Positions 26,901 through 38,400 of a stretch of DNA of 64,000 nt are shown here, piece by piece. Under the pieces are notes generated by a model. The model was not told where the DNA came from. It saw only the letters and a list, made by a program, of their open reading frames with translations, and searched no databases. Origin of the DNA: Bilabrum cf. latius (Eukaryota; Bigyra: Bicosoecida; Bigyra; Bicosoecida); the NCBI GenBank assembly GCA_965178125.1, contig OZ237745.1:1288735-1352734 (forward strand). Direction: 5' to 3'. Numbering within the stretch: position 1 is the first letter of the stretch; the number at the start of each line of letters is the position of its first letter. The position numbers and the translations under genes were made by a program.

Positions 26901-27312
26901 TTGCGAAAGGATTGCAGCATTCTTTTTCGCACATGCTTTTAAATGAAACTTTAATGATGCCGGGAAAAACTGCGCATGACAAATTCCAGAACATTGAGAA
27001 TACTCAGTGACTGTTGCAGTTCAAGAGCATCCACCCTCTCATTCACCGTCAACATCTCACCATCTGGCCGCATATCGGGCACGATCGGGCTCTTCTGTGC
27101 ATAGCCTTGAACGTTGCTCTGGCACTGAGGCCTCGATCCTACTAAGATCTAGGCCTAGAATCCCTAGGCTTGGCTCCGAGGCTCCGGACGTAAATTTCAT
27201 GTTGCTTGCCCTTGCACCTTCATCGCTCACTTCAAATACGCAGTATCAATACCAATAGCACATCCTGTTGCAATTAGGCCTACAGTATCAGATATTAATT
27301 GTTTGAGGTCCC
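26901..27312. promoter_or_regulatory. Divergent intergenic region between zinc-finger and GH28 genes
   Basis: About 410 bp between opposing start codons. It should hold both promoters. An 83-codon plus-strand ORF here has no recognisable features and I do not call it. Confidence 0.45.
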
Positions 27313-28617
27313 ATGGGCGTTGCACAAAGTCTCGTAGCAGCTGTAGCATTCGGCAATCTCCACACCGCTTCGTGTTAGTTTACGGTTAACACATATACCC
27401 CAAACCAATTTGGAGCAGTTGGAGATGGTGATCACATCGATACTTATGCTGTCCGAAGCGCCGCAAAGGCGGCTGCGGAAGCAGCACCCGACTCTCGGCT
27501 TCTCTTCCCAGCCGGTTTTACATTTCTCACTGGGCCATTCAACATTTCAGCGTCTGGAGTGGTAGTAGAGATAGAGAAAGGCGCTTCCATTGTGGCGTTG
27601 GCATCATCCGGCGACTGGCCGCAAGTGCCGCCTCTGCCATGGTATGGTGGTCCCAGCGACTACTAGGAGAGCGGGGCGCCAATGCGGCAGGGCTTTATCT
27701 ACAGCGATGGAGCCAATGACATCGTTCTAACAGGTGAAGGCTCAATCCAGGGGAACGGCAGCCTGTGGCAGGACTGTTGGCATCATGACAAGCAGAGAGC
27801 CCCTTGTCTTGGCGTAGGCAGGCCCCACCTCGTCCAGCTCACGCGCGGCAAGAACGTTACAATCAGCGGGCTGACGATCGAGAACAGCCCGTGCTGGACA
27901 GTGCACCCCTCCATGATCCAGGGCCTACACATCTACAATTTGACGATTCGGAACCCCGCGAGCAGCTCCAACACGGATGGAATCGATGTCGACTGCGTGC
28001 AGGACGCGGTGATCGAGGACTCCTTCATATCCGTGGGGGACGACGCGCTGTGCGTGAAGTCGGGGATCAACTGGCTTGGCAGGACGTATGGGCGCGAGTC
28101 GACCAACATAACCTTCCAACGGATCCAGATCGGAACCGGCCATGGGATCTCGGTCGGATCTGAGACGAGCGCAGGCGTCAATGGAGTGGTCTTCCGTGAC
28201 ATCGCCATGTCTGGGACGGAGCGTGGGGGTCGCATCAAATCATAGAGAGGTCGCGGGGGTCATGTGCAGAACATTGTGTACGAAAACATCACCATGGATG
28301 GCGTTGGTGTTGCGTTCGAATACACTCTGAATTACCACCCCGGCCTCCCGCCGACGAATGTAACAGGGACACCGAAGCTTTCCAATGTGACCGCCAAGAG
28401 CATCCGGGCTACGGGTGCTGGATCCGCTTGGTCGATAGACGGGCTTCAAGAAAGCATCATCGAGGGCCTTGCATTTAATGGTGTCAGCGTCGGCTACACC
28501 GGCAAGGAGGGGTCCTGCGAGCTTGCCCGGGCATCTTGCGCACCGGTGCAGGGAGGTGGTGCTGGTGCTGGTGGCGGTATTACGGACAGCACCGCGACAT
28601 GCCCAAAGTGCACATGA
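27313..28617 (+). CDS. Secreted glycoside hydrolase family 28 (polygalacturonase-like)
   Basis: GH28 enzymes hydrolyse alpha-1,4-galacturonan (pectin) or related polysaccharides with a right-handed beta-helix. ATG at 27313, stop TGA, 434 residues in one exon. The N-terminal 20 or so residues (MGVAQSLVAAVAFGNLHTAS) are signal-peptide-like. The mature start FGAVGDG is typical. Family motifs in order: NTDGIDVDC (catalytic Asp), SVGDDALCVKSG (two catalytic Asp), GTGHGISVGSE (catalytic His) and RIKS-UAG-RGRGG, where homologues read RIKTQRGRGG or similar. Beta-helix repeats (VTISGLTIENSP, LHIYNLTIRNP) and many N-x-T/S sites fit secretion. All catalytic residues are present. The sugar transporter gene is the next one on the opposite strand, 117 bp away, which suggests but does not prove a shared carbohydrate-use role. 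The exact substrate is unknown. Confidence 0.93.
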
Positions 28618-28734
28618 GCGCCCCAGATACCTTTCTCGATTAAGCAGACGCCAATTCTCGTTGTTTGCTCAACACGCGGTCCAATCGCAGATCAGTCTAT
28701 ACCCCGAATCTCACTGCCATTCGAGGCCACCCTC

Positions 28735-30606
28735 TCACTTGACTCGAGCCGACAGCCGAGTCAAGAACGCAACTCCGAGAGCAATGTACACTGCTGCCGC
28801 TGCAAAAAGCAGGGCAAAACCATTCCCGGGACCCAGGCTGCGGTTGCCCCAGTCGAGCAGGACACCTGCCACTGGGGCGGCAACGCACAGCGGCGCGGCC
28901 AGGGCCAGGTTCCACAGACCCAAGTCCCTGGCAGAGTCCGACTCTGCCGCAGGCAGGACATCCAGAGCTAATGCGAGGTCCAGGGCCGAGAAGGCGCCAT
29001 ACCCTAGTCCGAACAGTCCAGCGAGCGGCAGCAGCAGCCCCCACGAGCGACAGAACACGAGGCCGACGGCTACGCAAACCATGAGGCCCCCGGCAAGGTA
29101 GAGCATGGGCCGCCGCTGCCCCCCTGTGTAATCCGAAAGAGAGCCCACCAGTAGCGGCGCCACGAGTGCAGCCAGCAGCAGCGGGACCATGGCCGCCGAG
29201 AGCGCCTGCGAAGGGGGCAATCCCGCGGGCAGGCGCACCGCGTACTGCAGGTACAGCAAGAGGTACTCCTGCACCGTGAAGATGCCCATCTGAATAGACA
29301 CCCGCGACCAAAACGCCCAAAAAAAGTCATTGTCCGCAAAAGCGCTGAAGAACCCTGTGTGCGCACCAGCCCGTTGCTGCACGGGGGAAGCCTGCTTGGT
29401 GGCGGTGTTGCTCTTGGCCTCGAGACCCTCCCCAGACGCAGGCGGCGACTGCCCAACACCATGCCTGCCTATTCTCATCCTCGCCTACTCTGCACCAGTT
29501 TCGGATTCTTCAACTGGCAGCCCCTCCCGTCCTCGATCCACGCTACCCAGCCCAGCCGGCCGGCCGCCCACACCTGCGAGGGCCCCTGCCCCTGTGCGCC
29601 CGTCGTGAGCCTTGTTCGTGCCTGCAGGCGACTTTTCACGATGCTGAAGCTCCCCTGCTTCCATTTTATCCGCTGTTTCCCCCTGCATTGCCAAGAGAAA
29701 GCCCTCCTGGTCATCCTAGCCAGCCCCAATTGCCTCGTGAGCATGCTGCGGTCCGCTTTCTGGTGAACCTCCTAGCTGTTTATCACGGCCAGCATGTGCA
29801 ACCAAGAGGCTGGTTCCATCAGATTCCAATGCCTCTTCCGACTCATTGCCATGCCGCCGATGACCAGCCTCTTTGCTCCCTGCCCCTGCTATCCGCCCCT
29901 CCCACTGCCACTTTGCCGCAGCCTTGCTCGACGTCCTGTGGGCTCGCAGGGCCCACACAGCCCACGCCGTGAGCAGGGCAGACAGCACAACGGTGGACAT
30001 GCACAACGCATACAGTCCCATTCTTCCGGTGTACGGCCGCAGCGCTCCTAGAAATGCACCGAACAGGTTCCCAAGCGCGAGGCACGCCCCAACGATTCCA
30101 GACATCACCCCGCGCTCCGATGGCAGCACAACATCCGACAGCAGGCCCGTGAACGGACTAGCGCCAACACTAATGCTAAGCTATAGAGCAGCAAAACTCA
30201 CTGTATACCCCCAGTATGACTGTGTGCTAAAGAACAGCGCGGTAGCAGCGAAACATGCTGCCGCAACACCACCGAGTAGCCACGGGACGCGCCGTCCTAG
30301 ACCGCAAGCGAGGCGGTGCCTTGTGTCGCAGCTGTCACTCATCGCCCCGACTACTGGGGCAGCGATGGTCGCAAACAAAGCTCCGCAAAGCAGCGTGATT
30401 CCAAGTGCTGCGCCCTTTGCCTGAGCTCGCACGGCCTGCTGATCTACGGTTGCAACACTTAAGTCCTATCCTTCAACTATGGCTTCCACCTCTTGTGGTA
30501 CAACTAATAGCACGAATACATACAACCAGACAGCCGAGCCAAACCAGAATGAGCTCAAAGCGATCATCTAGAAAGTTGTCAGAGGAGTTCTGTGAAGGAT
30601 ATCCAT
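28735..30606 (-). CDS. Major facilitator superfamily transporter (GPH/SLC45-like sugar type)
   Basis: A multi-span membrane transporter of about 623 residues; stop TGA at 28735-28737. I chose ATG 30604-30606, in frame with the first helix (IALSSFWFGSAVWLYVFVLL); a short exon upstream cannot be excluded. The N-half has the MFS loop signature GAMSD...GLGRRVPWLLGG between helices 2 and 3, then SFAAL-UAG-LSISVGASPF...SDVVLPSERG, where homologues have Leu-Gln before the helix and a DxVPxxxRG loop after it. A long hydrophilic central loop (about 29.5-29.9 kb) carries several UAGs. The C-half has SLSDYTGGQRRPMLY, the second copy of the loop signature, and further helices. The substrate is not determined; sugar is a guess from the signature and the GH28 neighbour. 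Confidence 0.88.
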
Positions 30607-30886
30607 GGCTCTGCGGGGTTCAGCAACTCCCGGTGTGGCAACAAGTAGCTAAGCAAGTACTTCTTGAATTATACAACCATACTCTTGTAGCCCCAAACAA
30701 CGACTAGGAGCGCCACAATTCTACAGAGCTTCCCCGCTGGCTCTGCCAGTGGAACCTCGAAGGAACCTTCACGTCGACGGCTAAACAAGCATTTGCACCA
30801 AAATGCAGGATGACTGGCAGCTGAATTTAGATTATTTGCTTGGAACCCGGATTCCTGAGACGATTTCGAGTTAGAAGCGAACTAGA
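30607..30886. other. Intergenic region, 280 bp
   Basis: Lies between the divergent MFS gene and the unknown basic protein gene. Apart from a possible 5' exon of the MFS gene I see nothing definite. Confidence 0.4.
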
Positions 30887-31855
30887 ATGCCTGGTAGTGC
30901 AGGCAATCGCTTGCTAGCCGGACATCTGAAAGGTGCCAAGTCTCATAACTCCCGCCATAGTGACCGTCTGGCTCAGTCTCACAGGCGAGCGGTTGTGAAA
31001 AGCACAAGTATCTGCACGGAATCGACTCTAGATGAAAAGGCTGAGGCGCAGAATGGGCGTAACCGACTGTTTGGTGCTGCTATATCCTCCGTGTCAAGCA
31101 AACGTGCCCGGTCCCGCAATAGATTCCGTCATTCGGGCCCCAGTCCCCGGCTTAAACTATCACACGCGGTATCATGTAAGAGCGAAACTGCCCCTGATGC
31201 TGCAGGGCGTGACCCAGTCGCTGTGAGTGGGTCATCGGAATCCAGCCACAAGATATTGCCAGCCGGTTTTGTTTCGACTTACCAACAACGCGACGAAGGC
31301 TCTGCATCGATAGCGAGGTCGCGTGCAACCGACGAGTCGCCCTCGTTGTAGGCAGTCGCAATACGGCGCGTTGGAGGTTTCCTGCATCACTCGGGCCCTC
31401 GAGAGGAGATGTCCGAAGCCAGTGAAGTATCGAGAGCGGTACAAGCTCTCGTGAAGTCCTCGAGGGAGGTTACAGCCTTGATGCCATGCAGTGCCGGGGC
31501 TAGTACTTCCAGTACCCTTGGAGGGGGGCAGCTCGCGCGGGCCGGGCAAGCGGCGCAGGTGTTTATCGCAAGCACCGGAGAACTTGCGGGTAGCAGTAAA
31601 GTTGGCAGGAAATGCAGCACATCTGTACCTCTACCGGCAACAGGAAGGCGCAAGCGAGGTCGAGGACACCACAGCCAGCCTAGTGGGCAAGCCCCGGGCT
31701 AGGACAGGTCGGCCGGTGGAGGAGAGCTGACGGGGCCCGGTGCCAGTGGAGAGCAGGGTACTCCAACACAGGACCCAATATTAGATCGAGGGCAACGCAA
31801 GCAAGCAAAGCACCGCAAGCGCAGCAAAGGGAGGAAAAGGCGCCGAGTGGAGTGA
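30887..31855 (+). CDS. Unknown basic protein (predicted)
   Basis: Open frame of 322 codons from ATG 30887 to TGA 31853-31855, with in-frame UAG at 31349 and 31700. The product is rich in Ser, Arg and Lys, with no membrane segment, and ends in a dense basic tail (HRKRSKGRKRRRVE before the stop, preceded by RKQAK) that could be a nuclear or nucleolar signal. I recognise no domain. Support is the frame length with only UAG interruptions and the position filling a gap in an otherwise regular gene order (divergent from MFS, convergent with the coiled-coil gene). It could have unrecognised introns or be spurious. Confidence 0.5.
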
Positions 31856-32128
31856 AGGGCATCGGCCCCCGGTTGGAGCACCAAGCGGTGTGGTGTGGTG
31901 TGGTGGAGGGAATGGACCCCAACCGCAGTCCAAGGAATCGCGCTAATAGCAATCAAATTCTTTCCCTTCCCAGAGTCATACTGGGCAGCAATACCTCAAG
32001 CGTTCCTTGCCTGAGTATTTCCATCTACGTGGGGCTATCACAACTTGGCACGCTTTCCTTTTTGGCTGCTACTCCATTCCCCGCGCCATGAAAAAGGAGC
32101 GTCCACCGACTGCCCGAGTGACTCACAT
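31856..32128. other. Convergent intergenic region with GT-rich element
   Basis: About 270 bp between two converging stops. At about 31878-31903 it carries a CACCAAGCGGTGTGGTGTGG element that recurs at about 33983 (see that entry). Nothing else seen. Confidence 0.5.
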
Positions 32129-33760
32129 TCAGAACCCCCTGAGCGCCTTCTCGAACGCCTCGCGCTCCTCCCGGATCTTTTGCCGCCTGCGGTTGTCCGC
32201 CGCCCGCCTCTTCCTGTCGTTGCGCTTGATGATTTCCCACCGTCGGGCCCCGTGCTTGGCCTGGCCTTCGTTGTCCTCGGTCTTCCACATGACTTCAAAC
32301 TCGTAGGGGGCCGCCCGCGAGTCGATCTCCTCGCGCCGCTTCCGCAGCTGCATGTGAAGGAACCCGCGGCGCACGTCAGGCCTGTACTTCTCGCAGGAAA
32401 AAGCTCCCATGGCCGCCTGACCCGCCGTGAACCGACTCATCGCTTCCTGCAGCTTTTCTTCCCTTTGCTTGATCGTGGCCTCGCCAGTCTCCTTGCCCTC
32501 CCGCATCCTCTCAAGAGCCCTCTCAAGGCCCTCGCGGCTAACGCCCAAGCCCCTCTCCTTGTCCTCCACCGACTTCTCGAAGGTCGCCACCTTGCGGGGC
32601 AGTGACTTGATTGCCAGGCGGAGCGCGTTGGCGGCCTTCTCAGCGGCGGTCGCCTCCTTCTTGGCGGCAGAGGCGGCCTTAGTAGCCTCACCGGTCTGCG
32701 CAGTGATGGCCTTCATCTCCTCCTTTACGGCCTCAAGCGCCGCCTGCGCCTCTTGCAGGCCCTAGGCGGCGGCCTCGGCCTCGGCCTCGGCCTCCGTCTG
32801 CGCTGCCTGCAGGCCCTCCAGGCCCGGGTCGGCCTTGCGGGCCGCAGCGGCGGCCGCCTGGGTCGCCTTCCGTGCCGCCTGCTTGGCCTTGGAGTCTGTC
32901 TGCCTGGCGGCCGACACGGCTTTGTTGGCTTCTGACTGCTTGGCAGTGCATGCCTTGCGCGCCTCTGCCAGCTCCGCCTTGTGGGCTTCTGCCTGCTGCT
33001 GAGCCGCCTTCGTGCGTGCTGCCTCCTCCTCGGACAGAACGAGGTCATCCTCCGCCAGGCCCAGCTCCTTTTTGGCCTCCTCCACCTTGTTCATGGCGGC
33101 TTCGACGGCCGTCTGGGCCTTCTGATACTGCCCCGCGGCGCGGTCCACGCTCGCCTGCAGCTTGGGGTACCCTTTCCGCGGGTCCATGAAGATTTGAGCC
33201 GAGTTGGGGTCCATGTACTTAGCAGGTTCGTACTCGTTGTCCCAGAACCTCTTGACGGCTTCTTCCAGGGTGTGCCCGCCGATGGAAAGACCTCCGACAG
33301 CCTCTATGACGGATTTGCGGTAGTCCTCGACAAAGAAGCTGCTGAGGCCCTTGGCCTCCCAGGTCGCGGGCTCGTCGTCAGGAATGGATGCCATGTATTT
33401 ATCGGCGGCTTCTTCGCAGTATGCGGTGCCCAGGGCGATGAGTTCACGGGCTGTCGCTTCCTTCCCTTTCGGGTGCGCATCGTCAATGCTGACGAGAGCT
33501 TCCTGTGCGCTCTCACTCCGCCCAATGTTTTCCTCGATTTCATCGCCAGGAGCAACCGAATTGAAATCGTTGAATACAGCCTCGGATTCCTCCTTGGTAG
33601 GGATTTCGGGGAGGTCAGTCCACATGGGACTGAAGTCATCAGTCGGATCCACCTGAGGCACAATCTCCAGCTCGAGGGGCTCACCGTCGGAACCAATGAC
33701 CGTCCGCGTGCCCAGGCTACCAGAACTTCCACCACTACCAGCGCCGCCTGCTGCTGCCAT
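32129..33760 (-). CDS. Coiled-coil protein, function unknown
   Basis: ATG at 33760, stop TGA, 543 residues in one exon. Residues about 1-190 are acidic and probably folded (segments VDPTDDFSPMWTDLPEIP and FVEDYRKSVIEAVGG, and a WDNEYEPAKYMDPNSAQIF stretch). Residues about 200-420 are a long Ala/Lys/Glu/Gln coiled coil. The C-terminal about 120 residues are highly charged (MQLRKRREEIDSRAAPYEF, then basic helices) and end FEKALRGF. I do not recognise the family. It is strikingly GC-rich at third positions and uses UAG only once (32762-32764) although Gln is frequent as CAG; this bias suggests high expression. A structural, perhaps cytoskeletal, role is a guess. Confidence 0.85.
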
Positions 33761-34013
33761 TCTATATCACTCTGGGAAGTGACAAATGCCCTGGAGTCGA
33801 GATTGCGGGGTAGCTGCCTCGTGCGCGGCACCGGCACCGCGGCTGGTTCCGCAACTTGAAGTCACCACCAACGTCAAAACACTGGTAGTTCTGCTTCTGA
33901 CATGAGCCGTAGAATGCTAAGCAAAAGCGAAGGTAGGGAAGTAGCTTCCTCGAGAGTGCATAATGAGATAGAATTGATTTAGCACCAAGCGGTGTGGTGT
34001 GGTGCCGCAGGCT
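33761..34013. other. Intergenic region with repeated GT-rich element
   Basis: Separates two minus-strand genes. At about 33982-34006 it repeats the GCACCAAGCGGTGTGGTGTG element seen at 31878, here just downstream of the ACBD6-like stop codon. No gene seen. Confidence 0.5.
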
Positions 34014-35201
34014 TCAAGTTGCAGCACCTCCTCCACTACCAGACCGCTCGGAAGCTACAGCAGCGGCAGTCTCAGCAAGCCGCGAGAGGGCAGCCACCTG
34101 CTCCGCATCCCCCGACTCGAGAGCTCCCGGCAGGTCCCTGGCCTTGTGCCCGTCCTTGTCCTGGGCCTCCCAGTCCGCCCCTGCCCGGAGCATGGCATCG
34201 GCTGTAACAAACTTGCCAGCAGCTACGGCGTACATGAGCGGTGTCTGGCCGTCCCCACTCTCCCGCGCATTCGGATCAGCCCCTGCCGCGAGGAGCGCCC
34301 GCACCACGCCCAGCCCCGGCTGGCCCTCCAGCTCGGCTGCGATGTGCAGGGGGGTTTCGCCGTACCGATTGCTTGTATGTGCTAGCTCTGGGACGCGCTG
34401 CAGCACCTCTTGCACGGCCTTGGCGTCCGTGGGCTCCTCCATGGCCCTGGCGAGCTGCTCTGATGCTTGCTGCAGGTCAACGGCCGGCCCTCCCGCCCTC
34501 CCGGTGCCCGAGCCATCTTCCTCCTTCGGGCTGCCGGAGTCTGTATCCCGCTAGACGTCTGGCTTGTCCCAACGGAACGCGAGATCCTCCTGGTTTTCCT
34601 CCCGCAGTTCACCCATCATTGGCATCGGCCGCATGCCTTGGTCCACCGGCTGCGCCTTGGCCGCACCCCCGCCTCCATCGGAGGAAGCTGTCATGTGCGA
34701 CTCGAAATCTGGCAGCAGCTCTGCCACTAATAGACAATACTGGCGCTTGGCATCCTCCTAGCTTGTGTTTCCAAGAGCATTCCAAGCCCGCCACTTAAAA
34801 CCAGCTGCTGCATCAACTAGGCTCGGAGCTGGCGAGTGGCAAGTTCCCATCGTAGCTTGCTTGAACAATCCATAAAGTTTAGACTTTTGATCGAGGGTAA
34901 AACTGCCGTGTGCACGGACTGCATCGGCAGCCCGGTGAAACTTTCTGTCGAGGCTTTTGGATTCCCCGTCTGCCTGGGCCGCTGCACGGAGCTGACGCCG
35001 AGCATCGCCTTCGTCCCCGGATGCAAAATGCTCTACAACTCCAGCATCATTAGCTGTCAAGTTGCTTTGGTCAGACCAGCCCCACCATGCTGAAGCAAGG
35101 CCAATGCCAGCCCCGACTGCGAGAACACCAATAAACACGGAAGCGTCCTGGAAGGACGGGAGACCCATCCCGCCCGAGGAGGCACCTTGTCTACCAGACA
35201 T
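34014..35201 (-). CDS. ACBD6: ACBD6-like: acyl-CoA-binding domain plus ankyrin repeats
   Basis: Binds long-chain acyl-CoA esters for lipid metabolism or protein acylation. ATG at 35201, stop TGA at 34014-34016, 395 codons. Residues about 20-42 form a hydrophobic segment (VFIGVLAVGAGIGLASAWWGW), a candidate membrane anchor not typical of human ACBD6. The acyl-CoA-binding domain follows (KSKLYGLFKQATMGTC, FKWRAWNALGNTS-UAG-EDAKRQY), including the conserved Tyr, the FKQAT motif and WxAWxxLG. The UAG sits in the variable position after Ser where homologues have Lys, Gln or Pro. The C-terminal half has ankyrin repeats (YGETPLHIAAELEG, DGQTPLMYAVAAGK, DKDGHKARDL). This domain order is that of ACBD6. 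UAG also occurs before RDTDSGSP. Confidence 0.9.
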
Positions 35202-35474
35202 ACTCTCTCCGGGAGCAAAGTTGAGATCAAATCAATGCTCGTGATGGGCGAGGCATGTGCACCCTGCTGGAAGTGTGGTGACGAGTGTGTTTAAACTGTG
35301 GCACCGTGACTGCGCACTGTGCTGAGCGGCATGCTGCATGCCCGGTGGCTCATCACAGCTCAACGTCAAAGATGACTAAGTTTAAGGGCAAGTGGCTATG
35401 AAAAAAGGCCCTCGAAGGCTTCGCTATGCTCTACGCCTGGCAGCACGCATCCACCCTCCCCGAACCCCTTGAGC
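35202..35474. other. Intergenic region, 273 bp
   Basis: Lies between the ACBD6-like start and the stop of the large Ser-rich gene, both on the minus strand. I see no gene or repeat; it should contain the ACBD6-like promoter. Confidence 0.4.
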
Positions 35475-38400
35475 TCACCGGCCGGACTAAGGTCCTTGGA
35501 TCCGCTTCAGCTCTTCACCTACCGCGACCGCGTGGGACTCCAGAGACCGCCTTGACTCCTCCATCTTCCGTCTTGAATCCTTCGTCAGCTGGTGTAGCTC
35601 CTGTCTCAGCCGTTTGGCATCAACGGAGGCGCTTGCTCGGCTTGAGGCGGACCTACTTGCATCGCGTGAGAGCGTTCCACTGCTTTGGAAAGATGACACG
35701 GCACTCGGAGTCGCTGCTACGCTCCCACCACCCGTAATCTCACTTGACTTGAAGTCTGAACGCACCATATCGAGTCCAGCAAAGCGAGCACTCGGTGTAG
35801 TGGACTCTCGCGCCCCCCTAGCAACACCACTGAAGGCGCTGCCATCTGCCGGCGTGCCTGAAGTAGCCGGTTGCAGTGCATTGATCGGCGAGGTTCTTCT
35901 TGCTTCTCCCAACTCAATGCCAACGCAAGCACTGGAAAGCTGGCGGGTAGACGCAGCCATGCCGTGTTGTCCCGCACTCGAAGCATCGTGAGATGCTACC
36001 CCAAAAACTGATGGCTGGCTCACCTCTAGCACTGGGTCGTCCTCGCCGGAGCTCATCGACAAAAACTGCAACCGATCCCCCGAATCAAACATGCTGCTGT
36101 CGAAATTATCGCGGGACCCCTCTCCAACTGCCTCCAGCGGCTGTTCGCCATGCACGTTATCTGCCCTCGCCGGGCTCGCACTTGCAGCCTAGCTGGGATC
36201 ACCTCTTCCACCGGTAAAATGTTCACGGCCGTCTTGCTACGCCCTACCCTTTGCTGGAACACCAAGGTCTCGGTCCCATTGCTGGCCACCTCCGGGGCGA
36301 CGCGGCGTGCCAGAGCTACGGTTTGTCAAATCAGAAAGATCCGCGCCCACTCCTGCTGCCTGCATCAACGAAATCGCTGGTTTCTTTGGCTCGGGTGCTG
36401 TTGGTGAAGGGTCGCCATCGATGTCTTCTAGGATACTAGAGAGTGGCAGATGCCTCGCGCTGCCGCCCCGGAGCACGGGACGGAACATGCGGTGATCGGC
36501 AGGCAGAACTGCAGATCCCCGAACATCCGTTCGACCGCTAGCATTTCGCTAGCTTTTTTCCGAGCGGTCGGCCGCAAGTCTTGAGTGTTCGTCAGGACGC
36601 CGTAAGTCCTGCTGAAGACCTCGTCTGGGCACTGCCACGCTAGCTGCGCGGCGGAGCTGCCTCGCCCTTGACTTTGAAGCGGACAATGATGCAGAAGCCT
36701 GGTCGCGCTGCCTGCTTCGTGAAACCCTCAGTCCAACCTGCCATGACTACGCCACTTCTGCGACAGCCGATGGTTGAGCTGCCTCGCTTGCTTGTCTGGG
36801 CTACGATAGCTTGTCGAGCCGAGCGCTAGCTGGCTTCGGCAGCCATGATCGTGACTTTGCCATTCGACCACGGCCCTGCCCATGGCGATTGGATAAGGCG
36901 CGCCTTGCCGACGCCCTACTTGCGCCAGCCTACCCACTCCTCTGTGGGCTTCTTCGCACTGAGCTATCCCGAAGTCCTGCTTCGCCAGCGCTGCTAGGAT
37001 TTCCACTTGCGCTTCCCCGTCTCGTGTTTGGACTTGAATCAGCCCCGTGCGGTGTACCACTAACTTCCAAGCCCGTACTCGCGATTTGCGCACTCATACT
37101 ACTTCGCTGTCGGTTGGTAGAGCTGGCTGAGAACCTGGGAATGCGTGACAGGGCGGGAGACGCTTCCGTAGAAGTCTATTGCGAAAAAATTCCTGAACTT
37201 GACGCACCGGCATCCCGTGACTAAACACCGGGCTCGACCGCTGCGCCTCGAATCTTCTACCTGCCCGGCCCCCCTTCGCCATGCCCACTTGCACTTTTGC
37301 CAATGGACACTTCATGCGCGTACCTTACAACCTCTGCAGCCATAATGTCACCAGATCCTAGGGCAACCGCGTACTAGCTTCCACTGTCGAGGACTGTGGC
37401 ACTCTCCTGCTGCTCCTGTGTGATAGCCTCTTCCAGAGCATCTCCATGAGGTGACTGCACATCAGGTCTTGGTAGCACACGAAACGGTCGCAGCGCAGAC
37501 ACGCTGGTCTTATTCAAGTGACTAAGCTCAACGAAGTCCCCTGGCAGCAGGCGTGAGCACAACGCAGCAGAATGGATCGAAGTTCCCGCGGATTCGCTAC
37601 CCCCAGATTGGGACAGTCGAAGGCTGGCCCTCGTGCATGCTCGACGAGCACACAAGACTCGTTCAATTCCCTGTTCTATTGGCAGCCGGATAGGTACTAG
37701 CGGAACCCCATGCACCGAAATGCTCGACCCACCCTGGATTGCAGCGAGAAGTGCCATGGCTTGCACTTGGGACATGAAAGGCAGCTGCTCCCTCAGGCTG
37801 GCGATAAACACGCCTGGAGCTGCTGTGCTGTCACCATTGACTTCAGCAAAGGCCTTCTGAAGTGCTGCTTGGACAGGAGCAGACACATCTATACGACTCG
37901 TACTCGGCAACGCGGCCCCAACTTGGCTTTCGGGTACCACGCTGCTTGAGTCTCTCCGTAAAACCACAGCATCCCATTCGTGCGAAGACATTTCTATTGG
38001 AATTTCTTCTTCTTTGGGCACTTGTTGCTTAATGCTGAGTGCAACATACGCAGACAAGTTCTCCCTATTAACTCTACAGCTGCGATCGTGCAGGGAGTCG
38101 AGGCGAACGTCAGTACTTGCTGCGCCTGAAGCTGCAACGCTGGTCTCATGAAGCGGTCGTGCAACGACGCACCCCCACGACCGAGCCGCTTCGCTCAGCA
38201 TGTCCACGCGAATCCTTCCAATCACTCCAATAGGCGAATGAATCCATGCAAAATCCGTACTGGGTAAATCCGCGGCAGGCGATGTGGCATCGAGCTCAAC
38301 CATGACAGGAACGAATCGAATCGATCTCCCGTTCAGACTCGAATGCGATACCATGGCTTCAACTGCACTCTTGCTGGAGCTCCAGTTGAGAGAGGAGGCT

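Noticed and set aside
32981-33859. 292-codon plus-strand ORF
   Set aside because: Antisense of the coiled-coil protein; the minus frame has clear heptad-like Ala/Lys/Glu composition and proper ends.
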